Positions 1 to 8,657 of a stretch of DNA of 15,769 nt are shown in pieces (position 1 is the first letter of the stretch; every line of letters begins with the position of its first letter). The notes under the pieces were generated by a model that saw nothing but the letters and a program-made list of their open reading frames with translations, was not told the origin of the DNA and made no database searches. A program made the translations under genes and the position numbers. Origin of the DNA: Chitinophagaceae bacterium UBA5175 (GTDB taxonomy: Bacteria; Bacteroidota; Bacteroidia; Chitinophagales; Chitinophagaceae); assembly GCA_002413325.1 (NCBI GenBank), contig DHWT01000324.1, forward strand, positions 1 through 15,769, written 5' to 3'.

Positions 1-3000
1 CGATCAATCTCATGAACAGCCTGACCACGGTTAGTCCTTCTCATCCGCTGATATTCAGCTGGACGGCCCCCAATACCACCTGTGGTTCGGCGATTCCACC
101 CCTTTCCTACGACCTGGAGATTCACCAGATATTTAATGGTCAGACACCCACAGACGCCATCAACAATGCCCCGGTGTTTATGAAACAGGGACTTCCTTCT
201 GCCATTTTTCAGTTCGATACGATGCTTTATAAAAATGTGCTGCAGACGGGGGTGCAGTATGCCATCCGGGTGCATGCAAACACGGGCGCCTCCGTCTCCA
301 ATGCCGTCACTTTTGATAATAATGGCTACAGCAGCGTGCAGGCTTTCCAATACGGGGACAGCAGCACGGCAAAAACGGACACCACAAAAAATGACACTAC
401 AAAAAATACGGCGCAGCAGATCCCGACATCCATAACCGATTCTTCGGCGGATTGCGGAATAAAGCTGCCTGCTGATTCAGTAAGTGTGGGTTCGGGAACC
501 AACCTGTCCGGATCCACCTTAACCATCGGGGATTTCACATTAACCCCTTCATCCATAACCCAGAATCAGGATGGATCCTTTTCGGGTAAGGGCACGATTG
601 ACTGGAAGCCCATTCTGAAAACGATCAAGCTGTCCGTTACATTCAGCAAGATAAAAGTGAATAAAAGCAAAGTGGTTTATTCCGGGCTGGTTACTTCCTC
701 CGCCGATTCAAAAATATCTTTGTCCAAAACCTTCTCGTCCTTTGGTGATTTTGCCAGCCAGTCTGCCACACAGCTCGATCAGCTTTCCGGAAGTGTGGAG
801 AATTTTTTAAAGAGCTATCCCGGCACACAGCTCGCCAGCCAGATTGCAACCAATTCCCCGGTCAGTTTCCCGATCGGTCTGGATAACCAGAAAATTGGCA
901 GTACGCCGGTTACCGTTGCCATCATGAGCATGGCCTTTTCGCCTAAAGGCGCCACCATGAGCGTATTGGTTGATGTAAATGTTCCTGAAGCCAACGGATG
1001 GCTTTCCCTGGCAGGCACCAATTTATGTTTGCAGCCCAACGGCATGTCTTTCACCCAGGGCACGTTGTTCCTGCCGGTTGACCATCATTTTAATTTTGGT
1101 TCCGGCAACGACAGCCTGGACATTGCATTCAAAGGATGCCCGTCTGCTGATTCAACAAAGGGTACTTACGTCAGCTGGGCAGGCGACAGTCTTTCCGCCA
1201 TCGTGGCGCATGCCACCATCCGGTTTCCAAAAAGTTCAATTGTGCGCGAAGACAGCACGGGAAAGGCTATGGACAGCGCCGTGGTGGCGAGTCTTGTTTT
1301 TAATTTTCATGAATGGGACGACTGGATTGCCAGTATTTCTTTTCAGAATTTTCAATTGCCCGGCGTAAAGGGCCTGGGTTTTCAGCCTTCGACCATTTAT
1401 TACGATCACTCTTCCAAACGGAATCCCACCGGATTTAATTTCCCCAAGAGCTATACAGGATATTCGGGGAATGATTTTGAAGGATTATATATAAAGGACA
1501 TGGAAGTGTTCCTGCCCTCCGATTTCAAGACGTTTAACCAGGGCAAGACACGCACCGCTTTCGGAACAAAGGATTTTGTAATAGATAATAAAGGAGTGAG
1601 TGTAAATGTGCTCGGCACGCACATTATAGATCTTTCAACGGGCGACCTGGGCGGCTGGGCATTCTCACTGGATACCGTGAAAGTGGTGATCCAGCAGAAT
1701 ACTTTTTCAGACGGTTCCTTTAATGGAAAGATCCAGCTCCCGGTAAGCAAGACCCCATTGTCCTATTCCGGCGACATGCACATTGGAAGTGATTCCACAG
1801 GCAAGGATTCGGCACTGCAGTATCAGTTTGTGGTTCAGCCGGCCGACAGCATGAAATTTGATATCTGGCTGGCATCCGTCCAGCTGAATAAAAACTCTCA
1901 GTTTCAGATTAAACATGATTCTGCCGGTACGCTGGTTTCCTGTATCTTAAACGGTTCGATCGGTATTGACATCGGGGGAGGTTCGCCGGGCGTTAATTTA
2001 CCTGGACTGAAGTTCGACAGTCTCGGTATTGCCAACCGGGACCCAAAAACCAAAAAAAATCAGTTATGGGTCAGTCCGGGAACCTGGGCATTTGCCAGTC
2101 CGCAAAAATCGGTGGCGGGATTCCCGGTCTCTATTAATAATGTTAAGCCCTATACGGATTTAACGGATATGAGCAACCTGAAACTGGGAATTCAATTCGA
2201 CCTGAATGTGAATGTGGGTTTCGGCGACCAGTCAGTAATAAGTGCCACCACGAACCTGGCAGTGTATGGAACCATCAATGCTTCGATGCAAAACATGGCA
2301 CCGCAGATTTCCCTGGGAGGCGGTGTTGATATTGATTCTGTGATCATCAAGGGCGATGTAGGGCCGGTAAGTGTTGACGGCATGCTGATATTTTATAAAC
2401 ACGATAATATATATGGTGACGGCTTAAAGGGTCATGTGAAGGCGACATTCCCGATGGTGCAGGTGGAGGCCACCGCCCAGTTCGGGAACGTTAGCAATTT
2501 CAACTACTGGTATATTGATGCCTGTGCTAATTTCCCGACCCTGCCTGTAGTGGGCCCCATTGGCATTAATGGTTTTGGCGGAGGGGCCTATTATAATATG
2601 ACTATGGGTACCAACCTGCCTGCAGATCCATCCAATTTACAGGCAGCCTCAAAATCGAACGATGCGACGCCCGGAAATTCCATGTCCGGCGTAACGTTTA
2701 CGCCGAAGGCGGGCGCGGCGGGTATACGGGCAACCGTATGCATTGCGATGGTATCCGGCGCGGGAGCCGACGCCATGAATGCAAAAGTGACGTTGACGGC
2801 GCAGATTGACAATGGTTCCCTGCAATTGCTGAACCTGGACGGGGATGTATTTGTGATGACCAATTATCCCACCAATACCGAGGCAACCGTTAAGGGAACG
2901 GTCAGCATAACCTATGATTTCTCCCAGAATAAGTTTTCACTCAATGCAGATATCATCGGACAATTTGCATCTACGGTAAAAGCGGAAATCCCGATTGGTT

Positions 3001-5498
3001 TGTATGCAGGACCGGACGGCTGGTATTTTAAAGTGGGGGATGCATTTGCCAAACGGGTAACCTTCTCGCTGATCGACGACAGTACGGATGTGTTTGTCAT
3101 GCACCTGGGTGCAACGGCTTATTTTGAAATGGGCAGTCTTATAAATCCGCAGTTGCCGGATCTGCCGCCGCAGGTTACTTCGCACGGGCTGACCCGGGAT
3201 CCTTCCGCAACGGCCCTGATTGCAGAGATGAACCAGTCGCCGGGAGAGGGCATGATGTTTGGCGCCGAAGTGGACGGGAATCTGAGTTTCAGTTTTGCAA
3301 TGTTATATGCAAAGGCCCAGGCAATTGTCGGATTCGATATGGCGCTGAAACATTTTCAGAATAGTTTCCAGTGCAACAGCCAGGCTGCCGGTTGGCAAAA
3401 CTGGTATGCACTCGGGCAGATATATGCTTATTTGGGTGTGGATGTCGGTATCCACGTGGACGTATGGTTTTTTAAGGGCGATATGGACCTGGTCAGTCTG
3501 CAGGTGAGTGCCCTGCTGACCGGCGGCCTGCCCAACCCGACATGGCTGGACGGAGACCTCCAGGTAGATGGTGAAGTGCTGAACGGATTGGTCAGCGTGC
3601 ATACCAGTGCGCATTTTACGATAGGTGATAAATGTTATCCGACACCCAATCCGTTAAGCGACCTGCAGATCATCAGCGATTACGGACCCAAACAGAAGGG
3701 CGATGTTTTTGATTATCCCTATGTGGCTTCGAATGTGGGCCTGAATACCAATTATGACATTAATATACCGCCGACGAATCAGTACCCCGACGGGCAAACG
3801 CGTACTTACCAGTTCAATATCGAATCCTATACCATTACACCCAATGGCGGACAAAGCATTGCCTGTTATCCTGATTATGAAAATAACAATACCACGGTAT
3901 ATTTTAAACATAACGACATGCTGAAGCCGATGACAAGCTACACGGTACAGGTGCTGGTGAATGTCATGCAGTTTTATCCGGATGAAAACCGGTGGGACCT
4001 GCCTTACAACGACAGTGCGCAGCAACGCATGAACGAGGAGCAAACCGTAGCGTTCTCTTTTACTACCGGTCCCGCGCCGGATTATATCCCCGAAAAAAAT
4101 GTACACTTTTCCTACCCGGTAAATCTCCAGCGGTATGTTCTGAAACAGGAAATGGGCGGCAGGGGCGTTATCAATTTGAATCAGTGGCAGGATAATATTT
4201 TAAATTCCAACAGCAGTAAATATGTCAGCCAGGGCGCTGCCTTTAATACGCTGGTTTATTTTATTGATGTTGACAGCAGGGATACGATTAAATCAACTTT
4301 CAGTTGTGATGCCGGAACCCGGACGCTGAATTATATGCTTCCCGCGAGCCTGAAAAATAATACGGTTTACCGTGCTGATTTTTATTCTATCCCCGGAACA
4401 GGTATTAATATGAAAGCGCTTACGAAAGTAAGTCAGAGTACCCGGACTGTAAGCAATGTTCATTATTCCGTTAAGCAGACAACCGTCACTGCCGCACTGA
4501 AGATGCAGAAAGGCCCGCAGCCGGTTTATTCATTGTACTTCAGAACGAGCCAGTACAATAGTTTTGCGGACAAGATCAATGCGATGGGCGACTGGAGTGG
4601 CAGTCATTCGGGAGATAATATGTTCATTCAAAGCAGCGTGGTCGCTCCGGAACTGTTTGACCGGTTTGAAGTGAAAGGGTTCACGGCGCCGGACGGAACC
4701 CCTTATCCTTCCCTGTTCCAGGCGGATATATCATGGGACCACAACCACCGGGGCGAACAGTTTGCCGATGATAACCTGTATGACAACGCGCTCACCCTGG
4801 CGGTAACAAAGCTGGTACATACCGATTTTGCAGATCCGGAAGTGAGGGAACTATTGTATAAGCCGGTTAAAACGCTGGACTGGAGCGGGTTTAATTCCGA
4901 TGCCCCGCTGACTTCCTCAGAAATATATAAGGGCACTTTCGGACAGCTGGTTAATGCGCATGTCAGTGTGGGACAGGTCAGAACATCTTCCGGTCCGTCA
5001 AATATCCAGTCACCCCAAAGAGGTATACTCGCTTCCACGAATGCCGGATTCTCCATGGTGATGTCTCCCGCATCCGGGGTAAAAACAGGTAATATGAACC
5101 TGGTAAATGTAAAAATGGCGATTCCGTACCAGATTAAATGGACGCGGAATTTCTATATACATGAAGACTATGATTTAATGAATGTTTTTGGCCTGACTGC
5201 GCAAACACAGGCTGCGGTTATTGAGCACCAGCTGGATCCCGGTGACCAGGAAAGCACACTGGGAGAGATGGATGGTGATATTACATTTGCAACCAATAAT
5301 ATCGGCGGGACGATAACTATGCCCTGGAATAAATTCTATTATCTGTATACCGATCCCAAATCCGTTCTGATACTGAACGTGCTGCGACACCTGAAATATC
5401 CCGGCTATCAGGCCGGAAGCAGCCGGCCTGTAAATTTCCATTACCAGGCAGGTTCCCTGCAGGGCAATGCAGTTTCCAAAACCTTTACCCTCAAATAA
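1..5498 (+). CDS. Giant beta-rich surface/secreted protein with N-terminal TANFOR/FN3-like domain (5' partial)
   Basis: Open from the left edge; the first Met in the window is at base 12, but the frame is open before it (I-N-L) and there is no signal peptide, so the true start lies upstream. Numbering from base 12: residues about 1-115 form an FN3-like module with a W-T-A-P start, Y-D-L-E-I, G-Q-T-P, I-N-N-A-P-V-F and a closing Y-A-I-R-V strand, which resembles the TANFOR domain of Bacteroidota. A Thr/Lys/Asp-rich linker follows (about 118-140). Residues about 150-1210 are mostly short alternating beta strands rich in Gly, Ser, Asp and Val, with landmarks I-N-G-F-G-G-G-A-Y-Y near 850 and G-G-L-P-N-P-T-W near 1170. 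Residues about 1215-1350 look like an Ig-like domain ending F-S-F-T-T-G-P. No type IX secretion C-terminal domain was recognised. Export and surface location are inferred. The function is unknown. It probably shares a transcript with the FN3 gene that follows. Confidence 0.85.
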   Translation, partial: INLMNSLTTVSPSHPLIFSWTAPNTTCGSAIPPLSYDLEIHQIFNGQTPTDAINNAPVFMKQGLPSAIFQFDTMLYKNVLQTGVQYAIRVHANTGASVSNAVTFDNNGYSSVQAFQYGDSSTAKTDTTKNDTTKNTAQQIPTSITDSSADCGIKLPADSVSVGSGTNLSGSTLTIGDFTLTPSSITQNQDGSFSGKGTIDWKPILKTIKLSVTFSKIKVNKSKVVYSGLVTSSADSKISLSKTFSSFGDFASQSATQLDQLSGSVENFLKSYPGTQLASQIATNSPVSFPIGLDNQKIGSTPVTVAIMSMAFSPKGATMSVLVDVNVPEANGWLSLAGTNLCLQPNGMSFTQGTLFLPVDHHFNFGSGNDSLDIAFKGCPSADSTKGTYVSWAGDSLSAIVAHATIRFPKSSIVREDSTGKAMDSAVVASLVFNFHEWDDWIASISFQNFQLPGVKGLGFQPSTIYYDHSSKRNPTGFNFPKSYTGYSGNDFEGLYIKDMEVFLPSDFKTFNQGKTRTAFGTKDFVIDNKGVSVNVLGTHIIDLSTGDLGGWAFSLDTVKVVIQQNTFSDGSFNGKIQLPVSKTPLSYSGDMHIGSDSTGKDSALQYQFVVQPADSMKFDIWLASVQLNKNSQFQIKHDSAGTLVSCILNGSIGIDIGGGSPGVNLPGLKFDSLGIANRDPKTKKNQLWVSPGTWAFASPQKSVAGFPVSINNVKPYTDLTDMSNLKLGIQFDLNVNVGFGDQSVISATTNLAVYGTINASMQNMAPQISLGGGVDIDSVIIKGDVGPVSVDGMLIFYKHDNIYGDGLKGHVKATFPMVQVEATAQFGNVSNFNYWYIDACANFPTLPVVGPIGINGFGGGAYYNMTMGTNLPADPSNLQAASKSNDATPGNSMSGVTFTPKAGAAGIRATVCIAMVSGAGADAMNAKVTLTAQIDNGSLQLLNLDGDVFVMTNYPTNTEATVKGTVSITYDFSQNKFSLNADIIGQFASTVKAEIPIGLYAGPDGWYFKVGDAFAKRVTFSLIDDSTDVFVMHLGATAYFEMGSLINPQLPDLPPQVTSHGLTRDPSATALIAEMNQSPGEGMMFGAEVDGNLSFSFAMLYAKAQAIVGFDMALKHFQNSFQCNSQAAGWQNWYALGQIYAYLGVDVGIHVDVWFFKGDMDLVSLQVSALLTGGLPNPTWLDGDLQVDGEVLNGLVSVHTSAHFTIGDKCYPTPNPLSDLQIISDYGPKQKGDVFDYPYVASNVGLNTNYDINIPPTNQYPDGQTRTYQFNIESYTITPNGGQSIACYPDYENNNTTVYFKHNDMLKPMTSYTVQVLVNVMQFYPDENRWDLPYNDSAQQRMNEEQTVAFSFTTGPAPDYIPEKNVHFSYPVNLQRYVLKQEMGGRGVINLNQWQDNILNSNSSKYVSQGAAFNTLVYFIDVDSRDTIKSTFSCDAGTRTLNYMLPASLKNNTVYRADFYSIPGTGINMKALTKVSQSTRTVSNVHYSVKQTTVTAALKMQKGPQPVYSLYFRTSQYNSFADKINAMGDWSGSHSGDNMFIQSSVVAPELFDRFEVKGFTAPDGTPYPSLFQADISWDHNHRGEQFADDNLYDNALTLAVTKLVHTDFADPEVRELLYKPVKTLDWSGFNSDAPLTSSEIYKGTFGQLVNAHVSVGQVRTSSGPSNIQSPQRGILASTNAGFSMVMSPASGVKTGNMNLVNVKMAIPYQIKWTRNFYIHEDYDLMNVFGLTAQTQAAVIEHQLDPGDQESTLGEMDGDITFATNNIGGTITMPWNKFYYLYTDPKSVLILNVLRHLKYPGYQAGSSRPVNFHYQAGSLQGNAVSKTFTLK
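378..407 (+). repeat. Two-copy 15-bp tandem repeat in the linker of the giant protein
   Basis: Bases 378-392 and 393-407 differ at one position and each encode D-T-T-K-N. They fall in the hydrophilic linker between the FN3-like module and the next beta-rich section. Copy number could change without breaking the frame. Confidence 0.7.
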
Positions 5499-5504
5499 AT
5501 CCAT

Positions 5505-7676
5505 ATGAAGAGCAAAGGCAAAATATTTTTCGTTTTATTTATTTCCCAGCTGTTTTACCTGCACGCTGTCAGCCAGAAGAAAAAGCCGGCAGATACCCAA
5601 AAGCAGGCGCAGGTGAATCTGAAGGCAGCCATCCGTGTTTTTGCCAAAGCCTATGGAGATTCCATTGTTCTGCGCTGGGCGCCCGATAAAAACTGGGCCT
5701 GGTCGGATCTGAATAGCAGCGGATACCTGATTGAACGCATTGATATATCTGAAGCAAAACATCCACGGCGACAGGTAGTCACTGCCCAGCCCTTAAAGCC
5801 ACTGAGCCTGGAACAGTTTAAGTCAGTTTTCAATAAAGAAGATCAATATGCGGCGATCGCGGCCCAGTGCCTGTACGGGAAAAACTTTGCTGTAAATATC
5901 CGGAAAGGGCAGGGCGGTGTGGAGGATAAAGCCAGTGTATGGAACAGCCGGTATGTATATGCCGTGCAGGTAGCCGATTATAATGGCCGGGTAGCCGCTG
6001 CGGAAGCACTCCGCTATACCGATAACAAAGTGCAGAAAAATGGGATCTATATTTATCGCGTATATGCAGCGAAAATGCCGGCGCAGGGGAAGATTGATAC
6101 CGGAAACGTGATGGTGCAGAATATCAGCCAGGCTTCTGTAAGCAAACCGCATCTGAATGAAATCATTTCCCGGGACCGGATAGCTGAAATTCACTGGAAC
6201 CGGGTTCAGCCCGAACAATATAGTTCCTACTATGTGGAGAGAAGCGCTGACGGAAAAAAATTTGTGTCATTAACCAGGACCCCTTACTTTTCTTCCAGGC
6301 CGGATTCTTCCTACCAGCGCAAAGATTCGGCACATGCGCGGATCTATGCGTTACTGCAGACGCAGCAGGTTTATGTTGACAGCCTGCCGCAGGATTATCA
6401 CCATTATTATTACCGGATCCGGGGTATCAATTCTTTTGCCGAACAAAGCGATTATTCCGATACGCTGTCGGCCATGGGAATTGACCTGACGCCGCCGGCC
6501 GCTGCGATCATGGAAAATCCGAAATTCCTCAGCGGCAGGAAAATACAGTTGAAATGGAAAAAGCCGCTCAGGGAAAAAGATTTTAAAGGATACCTGGTTT
6601 CCCGGGCGCATCTGATCAACGGGCCTTATACATTGTTGACGGACAAGCTGATAGATCCGGCTGCCGTCCAGTTTACGGATACAGCTGCGTTTGAACACGG
6701 GCAGAATTTCTATATCCTGATGGTGGTGGATACAGCGGGAAACCATGCGGAGTCCATTCCGGCGATGGCCATGGTTCCCGATAAAACACCACCTGCGGTT
6801 CCGAAGGGACTGAAGGGGTTTATTCAGAAAGACGGGTTGGTGCATTTATCCTGGAATGCCAATACGGAAGTGGATCTTAAAGGGTATAAAGTGTATTTTG
6901 CCAATAGTAACAGCCATGTATATTCGCAGATAACCATTAGTCCTGATGCCGACACCACGTTTACAGACAGCATCACCTTGCGCACGCTGACCAAAGAAAT
7001 CTGGTACAAAGTGGTAGCCGTGGACATGAACAACAATCATTCAGCTTATTCCGAACCGCTTCGTTTAAGGAAGCCGGATATCGTCCCGCCCGTGCCGCCG
7101 CTCGCATCTAAGATTCATGTGGATACCGGCGGGGTACAGATAGACTGGATACAGAGTTCAAGCGAAGATGTGGTGAATTATATTATTTACCGGAAAGAAA
7201 GCAGGTCGGACTGGAAGGTCATTGCCCGTGTGAAGCACGATACCTCGAAGACAGTTTTTCATTTTACTGATTTCAACATTGTACCATTCAAAGATTATAC
7301 CTATTGTGCGGAGGCCGTTGATGAGGACAGCCTGCGTTCATCCAGGTCAGGCATAATAAGCGCATCTGTAAAAACCATTCCGGATCTTCCGCCGTTGAAA
7401 ACCCTGACGGCGGTTTATGATGATAAAACGAATCAGGTCCGCCTGAAATGGCAGTACAATGATAAAGGCGGGTACTTTTTTGTATTGTACAAAGCGATGG
7501 GCAATGACCCGTTAGCTAAATTCCAGTCGGCCGATTCGAAAAGCAGTCAGTATACGGACTTTGTGCCGCCGGGGAAAAGCGCCAGCCTGCGATATGCCAT
7601 ACAGGTGGTATTTCAGGATTCACGCGGGAGAACGCGGATCAGCAGTCCGGTGGCAGTGAATATACCTGAAAAGTAA
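5505..7676 (+). CDS. Secreted tandem fibronectin type III-like protein
   Basis: 723 residues. Residues 1-24 are a Sec signal peptide: Lys-rich start, hydrophobic core F-F-V-L-F, then A-V-S-Q. Residues about 40-205 form a divergent first module (I-V-L-R-W-A-P, later Y-V-Y-A-V-Q-V) with a long insertion. From about 213 there are five FN3-like modules, separated by Pro-rich linkers near 327 (D-L-T-P-P), 426 (D-K-T-P-P), 525 (D-I-V-P-P) and 627 (P-D-L-P-P), a period of about 100 residues. Each has the FN3 pattern of an early Trp, a central G-Y or Y strand and a late Y-x-V/A strand. The ATG at 5505 lies six bases past the preceding stop, so co-transcription with the giant protein is likely. No catalytic domain, membrane anchor or type IX signal was seen. 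An adhesive, scaffolding or partner-binding role is inference. Confidence 0.88.
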   Translation: MKSKGKIFFVLFISQLFYLHAVSQKKKPADTQKQAQVNLKAAIRVFAKAYGDSIVLRWAPDKNWAWSDLNSSGYLIERIDISEAKHPRRQVVTAQPLKPLSLEQFKSVFNKEDQYAAIAAQCLYGKNFAVNIRKGQGGVEDKASVWNSRYVYAVQVADYNGRVAAAEALRYTDNKVQKNGIYIYRVYAAKMPAQGKIDTGNVMVQNISQASVSKPHLNEIISRDRIAEIHWNRVQPEQYSSYYVERSADGKKFVSLTRTPYFSSRPDSSYQRKDSAHARIYALLQTQQVYVDSLPQDYHHYYYRIRGINSFAEQSDYSDTLSAMGIDLTPPAAAIMENPKFLSGRKIQLKWKKPLREKDFKGYLVSRAHLINGPYTLLTDKLIDPAAVQFTDTAAFEHGQNFYILMVVDTAGNHAESIPAMAMVPDKTPPAVPKGLKGFIQKDGLVHLSWNANTEVDLKGYKVYFANSNSHVYSQITISPDADTTFTDSITLRTLTKEIWYKVVAVDMNNNHSAYSEPLRLRKPDIVPPVPPLASKIHVDTGGVQIDWIQSSSEDVVNYIIYRKESRSDWKVIARVKHDTSKTVFHFTDFNIVPFKDYTYCAEAVDEDSLRSSRSGIISASVKTIPDLPPLKTLTAVYDDKTNQVRLKWQYNDKGGYFFVLYKAMGNDPLAKFQSADSKSSQYTDFVPPGKSASLRYAIQVVFQDSRGRTRISSPVAVNIPEK

Positions 7677-7737
7677 ACGGTGTCCGGCAGCTCCAGCTCC
7701 CCGGTCATTAAGATTTTTTAGTCAGCTGATTGCACTG

Positions 7738-8493
7738 CTATTTCCCCGGATACCAGTTTCTTAACCGGACTTCTATATTCTTATCTCCTCCTTCCACAAG
7801 CGTTTTGAAAGCATTGATATCACTCAATCCATTATTCCCACGGTAATGATAGGGATAAACAATCCTGGGTTTAAATGCCAGAACTGCATCTGCGGCTTCT
7901 TTAATGTCCATGGTATAAGGCAGGTTCATACATATGAAGGCTACATCTATATTTTTTAAAGAACGCATTTCGGGAATTCCCTGAGTATCTCCGGAAATAT
8001 AAATAAGCCTGCCGCCAATGGTCAGCACATAGCCGTTACCCCTTCCTTTTGTATGCATGGCCGTCGGACTCTCGGGCAGATTATACATGGGAATGGCATG
8101 AATGGAAATACCTGATTGCGTGGTCTGATCGCCGTTTTTCAGTACAACCAGGTGACCTTTATCAGCATCAGGCAACTTATCGGCTACCACCTGCGGCACT
8201 ATAAGCAGGGTACCTGCTTTTTTAATTGCATCAATAGTTTTTATATCAAAATGATCACCATGAATATCCGTGATAAGTATAATATCCGGAGGGGTGAGGC
8301 CATTATAATTATCCGCATTTGAAGGATCAGCGTAAATGGTTAAACCGGGCATTGTTAGAATCAGGCTTGCATGCTGGATGGGCTGTATGATAAGCGGACC
8401 CATTTTTGTTCCGACGGTATCGGGAGCGCTGCGTTGTGCATTTCCGGGGAAAAACAACGGGGTTATCAGCAGTGTAAGAAATAAAGATTTCAT
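7738..8493 (-). CDS. Exported metallo-beta-lactamase-fold hydrolase
   Basis: 251 residues. Residues 1-20 look like a Sec signal peptide (L-F-L-T-L-L-I core, cut after G-N-A-Q), so it probably acts in the periplasm. The rest fits the short MBL-fold family related to UPF0173-type proteins: Q-H-A-S near 40-43, T-D-I-H-G-D-H at 75-81, H147 in A-M-H-T-K-G-R-G-N, S-G-D-T at 167-170 and Y-P-Y-H-Y at 213-217. The metal site is atypical because the first His of the usual H-x-H-x-D-H motif is Asp76; the other ligands (H78, D80, H81, H147, D169, H216) are present. The substrate cannot be told. The ATG overlaps the stop of a small upstream frame (ATGA). It lies downstream of the lipase maturation factor-like gene on the same strand and ends 61 bases from the convergent FN3 gene. 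Confidence 0.9.
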   Translation of the reverse strand: MKSLFLTLLITPLFFPGNAQRSAPDTVGTKMGPLIIQPIQHASLILTMPGLTIYADPSNADNYNGLTPPDIILITDIHGDHFDIKTIDAIKKAGTLLIVPQVVADKLPDADKGHLVVLKNGDQTTQSGISIHAIPMYNLPESPTAMHTKGRGNGYVLTIGGRLIYISGDTQGIPEMRSLKNIDVAFICMNLPYTMDIKEAADAVLAFKPRIVYPYHYRGNNGLSDINAFKTLVEGGDKNIEVRLRNWYPGK

Positions 8494-8594
8494 AATTGAT
8501 GATTTAAATATTGTAAATATACCGTACGCTGTTCAAGTTTTAACTCCTCAGCCTGATCCTTTTTGAGGTTGCACCAGATCCTGGCAATTCTCAT
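8490..8594 (-). CDS. Possible 34-codon small ORF coupled to the MBL-fold gene
   Basis: An ATG at 8594 opens a 34-codon frame rich in charged residues (starts M-R-I-A-R-I-W-C, ends Y-L-N-H-Q-L, predicted mostly helical). Its TGA overlaps the ATG of the MBL-fold gene as ATGA, an arrangement seen in translationally coupled genes. The frame is also open upstream to about 8650. No family was recognised and chance is quite possible. It could be a leader peptide, a small protein, or only the 5' untranslated region. Confidence 0.3.
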   Translation of the reverse strand: MRIARIWCNLKKDQAEELKLEQRTVYLQYLNHQL

Positions 8595-8638
8595 AAGCTG
8601 CACATGGCCTGGGCTTTCAATTTTTTGAGCGTTGACAT
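8591..8638 (-). CDS. Possible 15-codon leader ORF
   Basis: A 15-codon frame (M-S-T-L-K-K-L-K-A-Q-A-M-C-S-L) whose TGA overlaps the next ATG at 8594 as ATGA, giving a chain of two such junctions before the MBL-fold gene. It starts 20 bases past the stop of the lipase maturation factor-like gene. It is too short to be convincing alone; the chain of junctions is the only support. Confidence 0.15.
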   Translation of the reverse strand: MSTLKKLKAQAMCSL

Positions 8639-8657
8639 GATTATTTCATTTTCATTT

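Noticed and set aside
3654..4106. 150-codon minus-strand open frame inside the giant gene
   Set aside because: It is antisense to a convincing long gene and has Ile/Arg-rich residues typical of a shadow frame.
7677..7737. Terminator between the FN3 gene and the MBL-fold gene
   Set aside because: Only short palindromes (such as TCAGCTGA) and one T-run were seen; no stable stem stands next to the T-run.
8496..8545. Promoter-like TTG and TATATTTA on the minus strand before the MBL-fold gene
   Set aside because: The spacer is only about 12 bases, too short for a Bacteroidota promoter.
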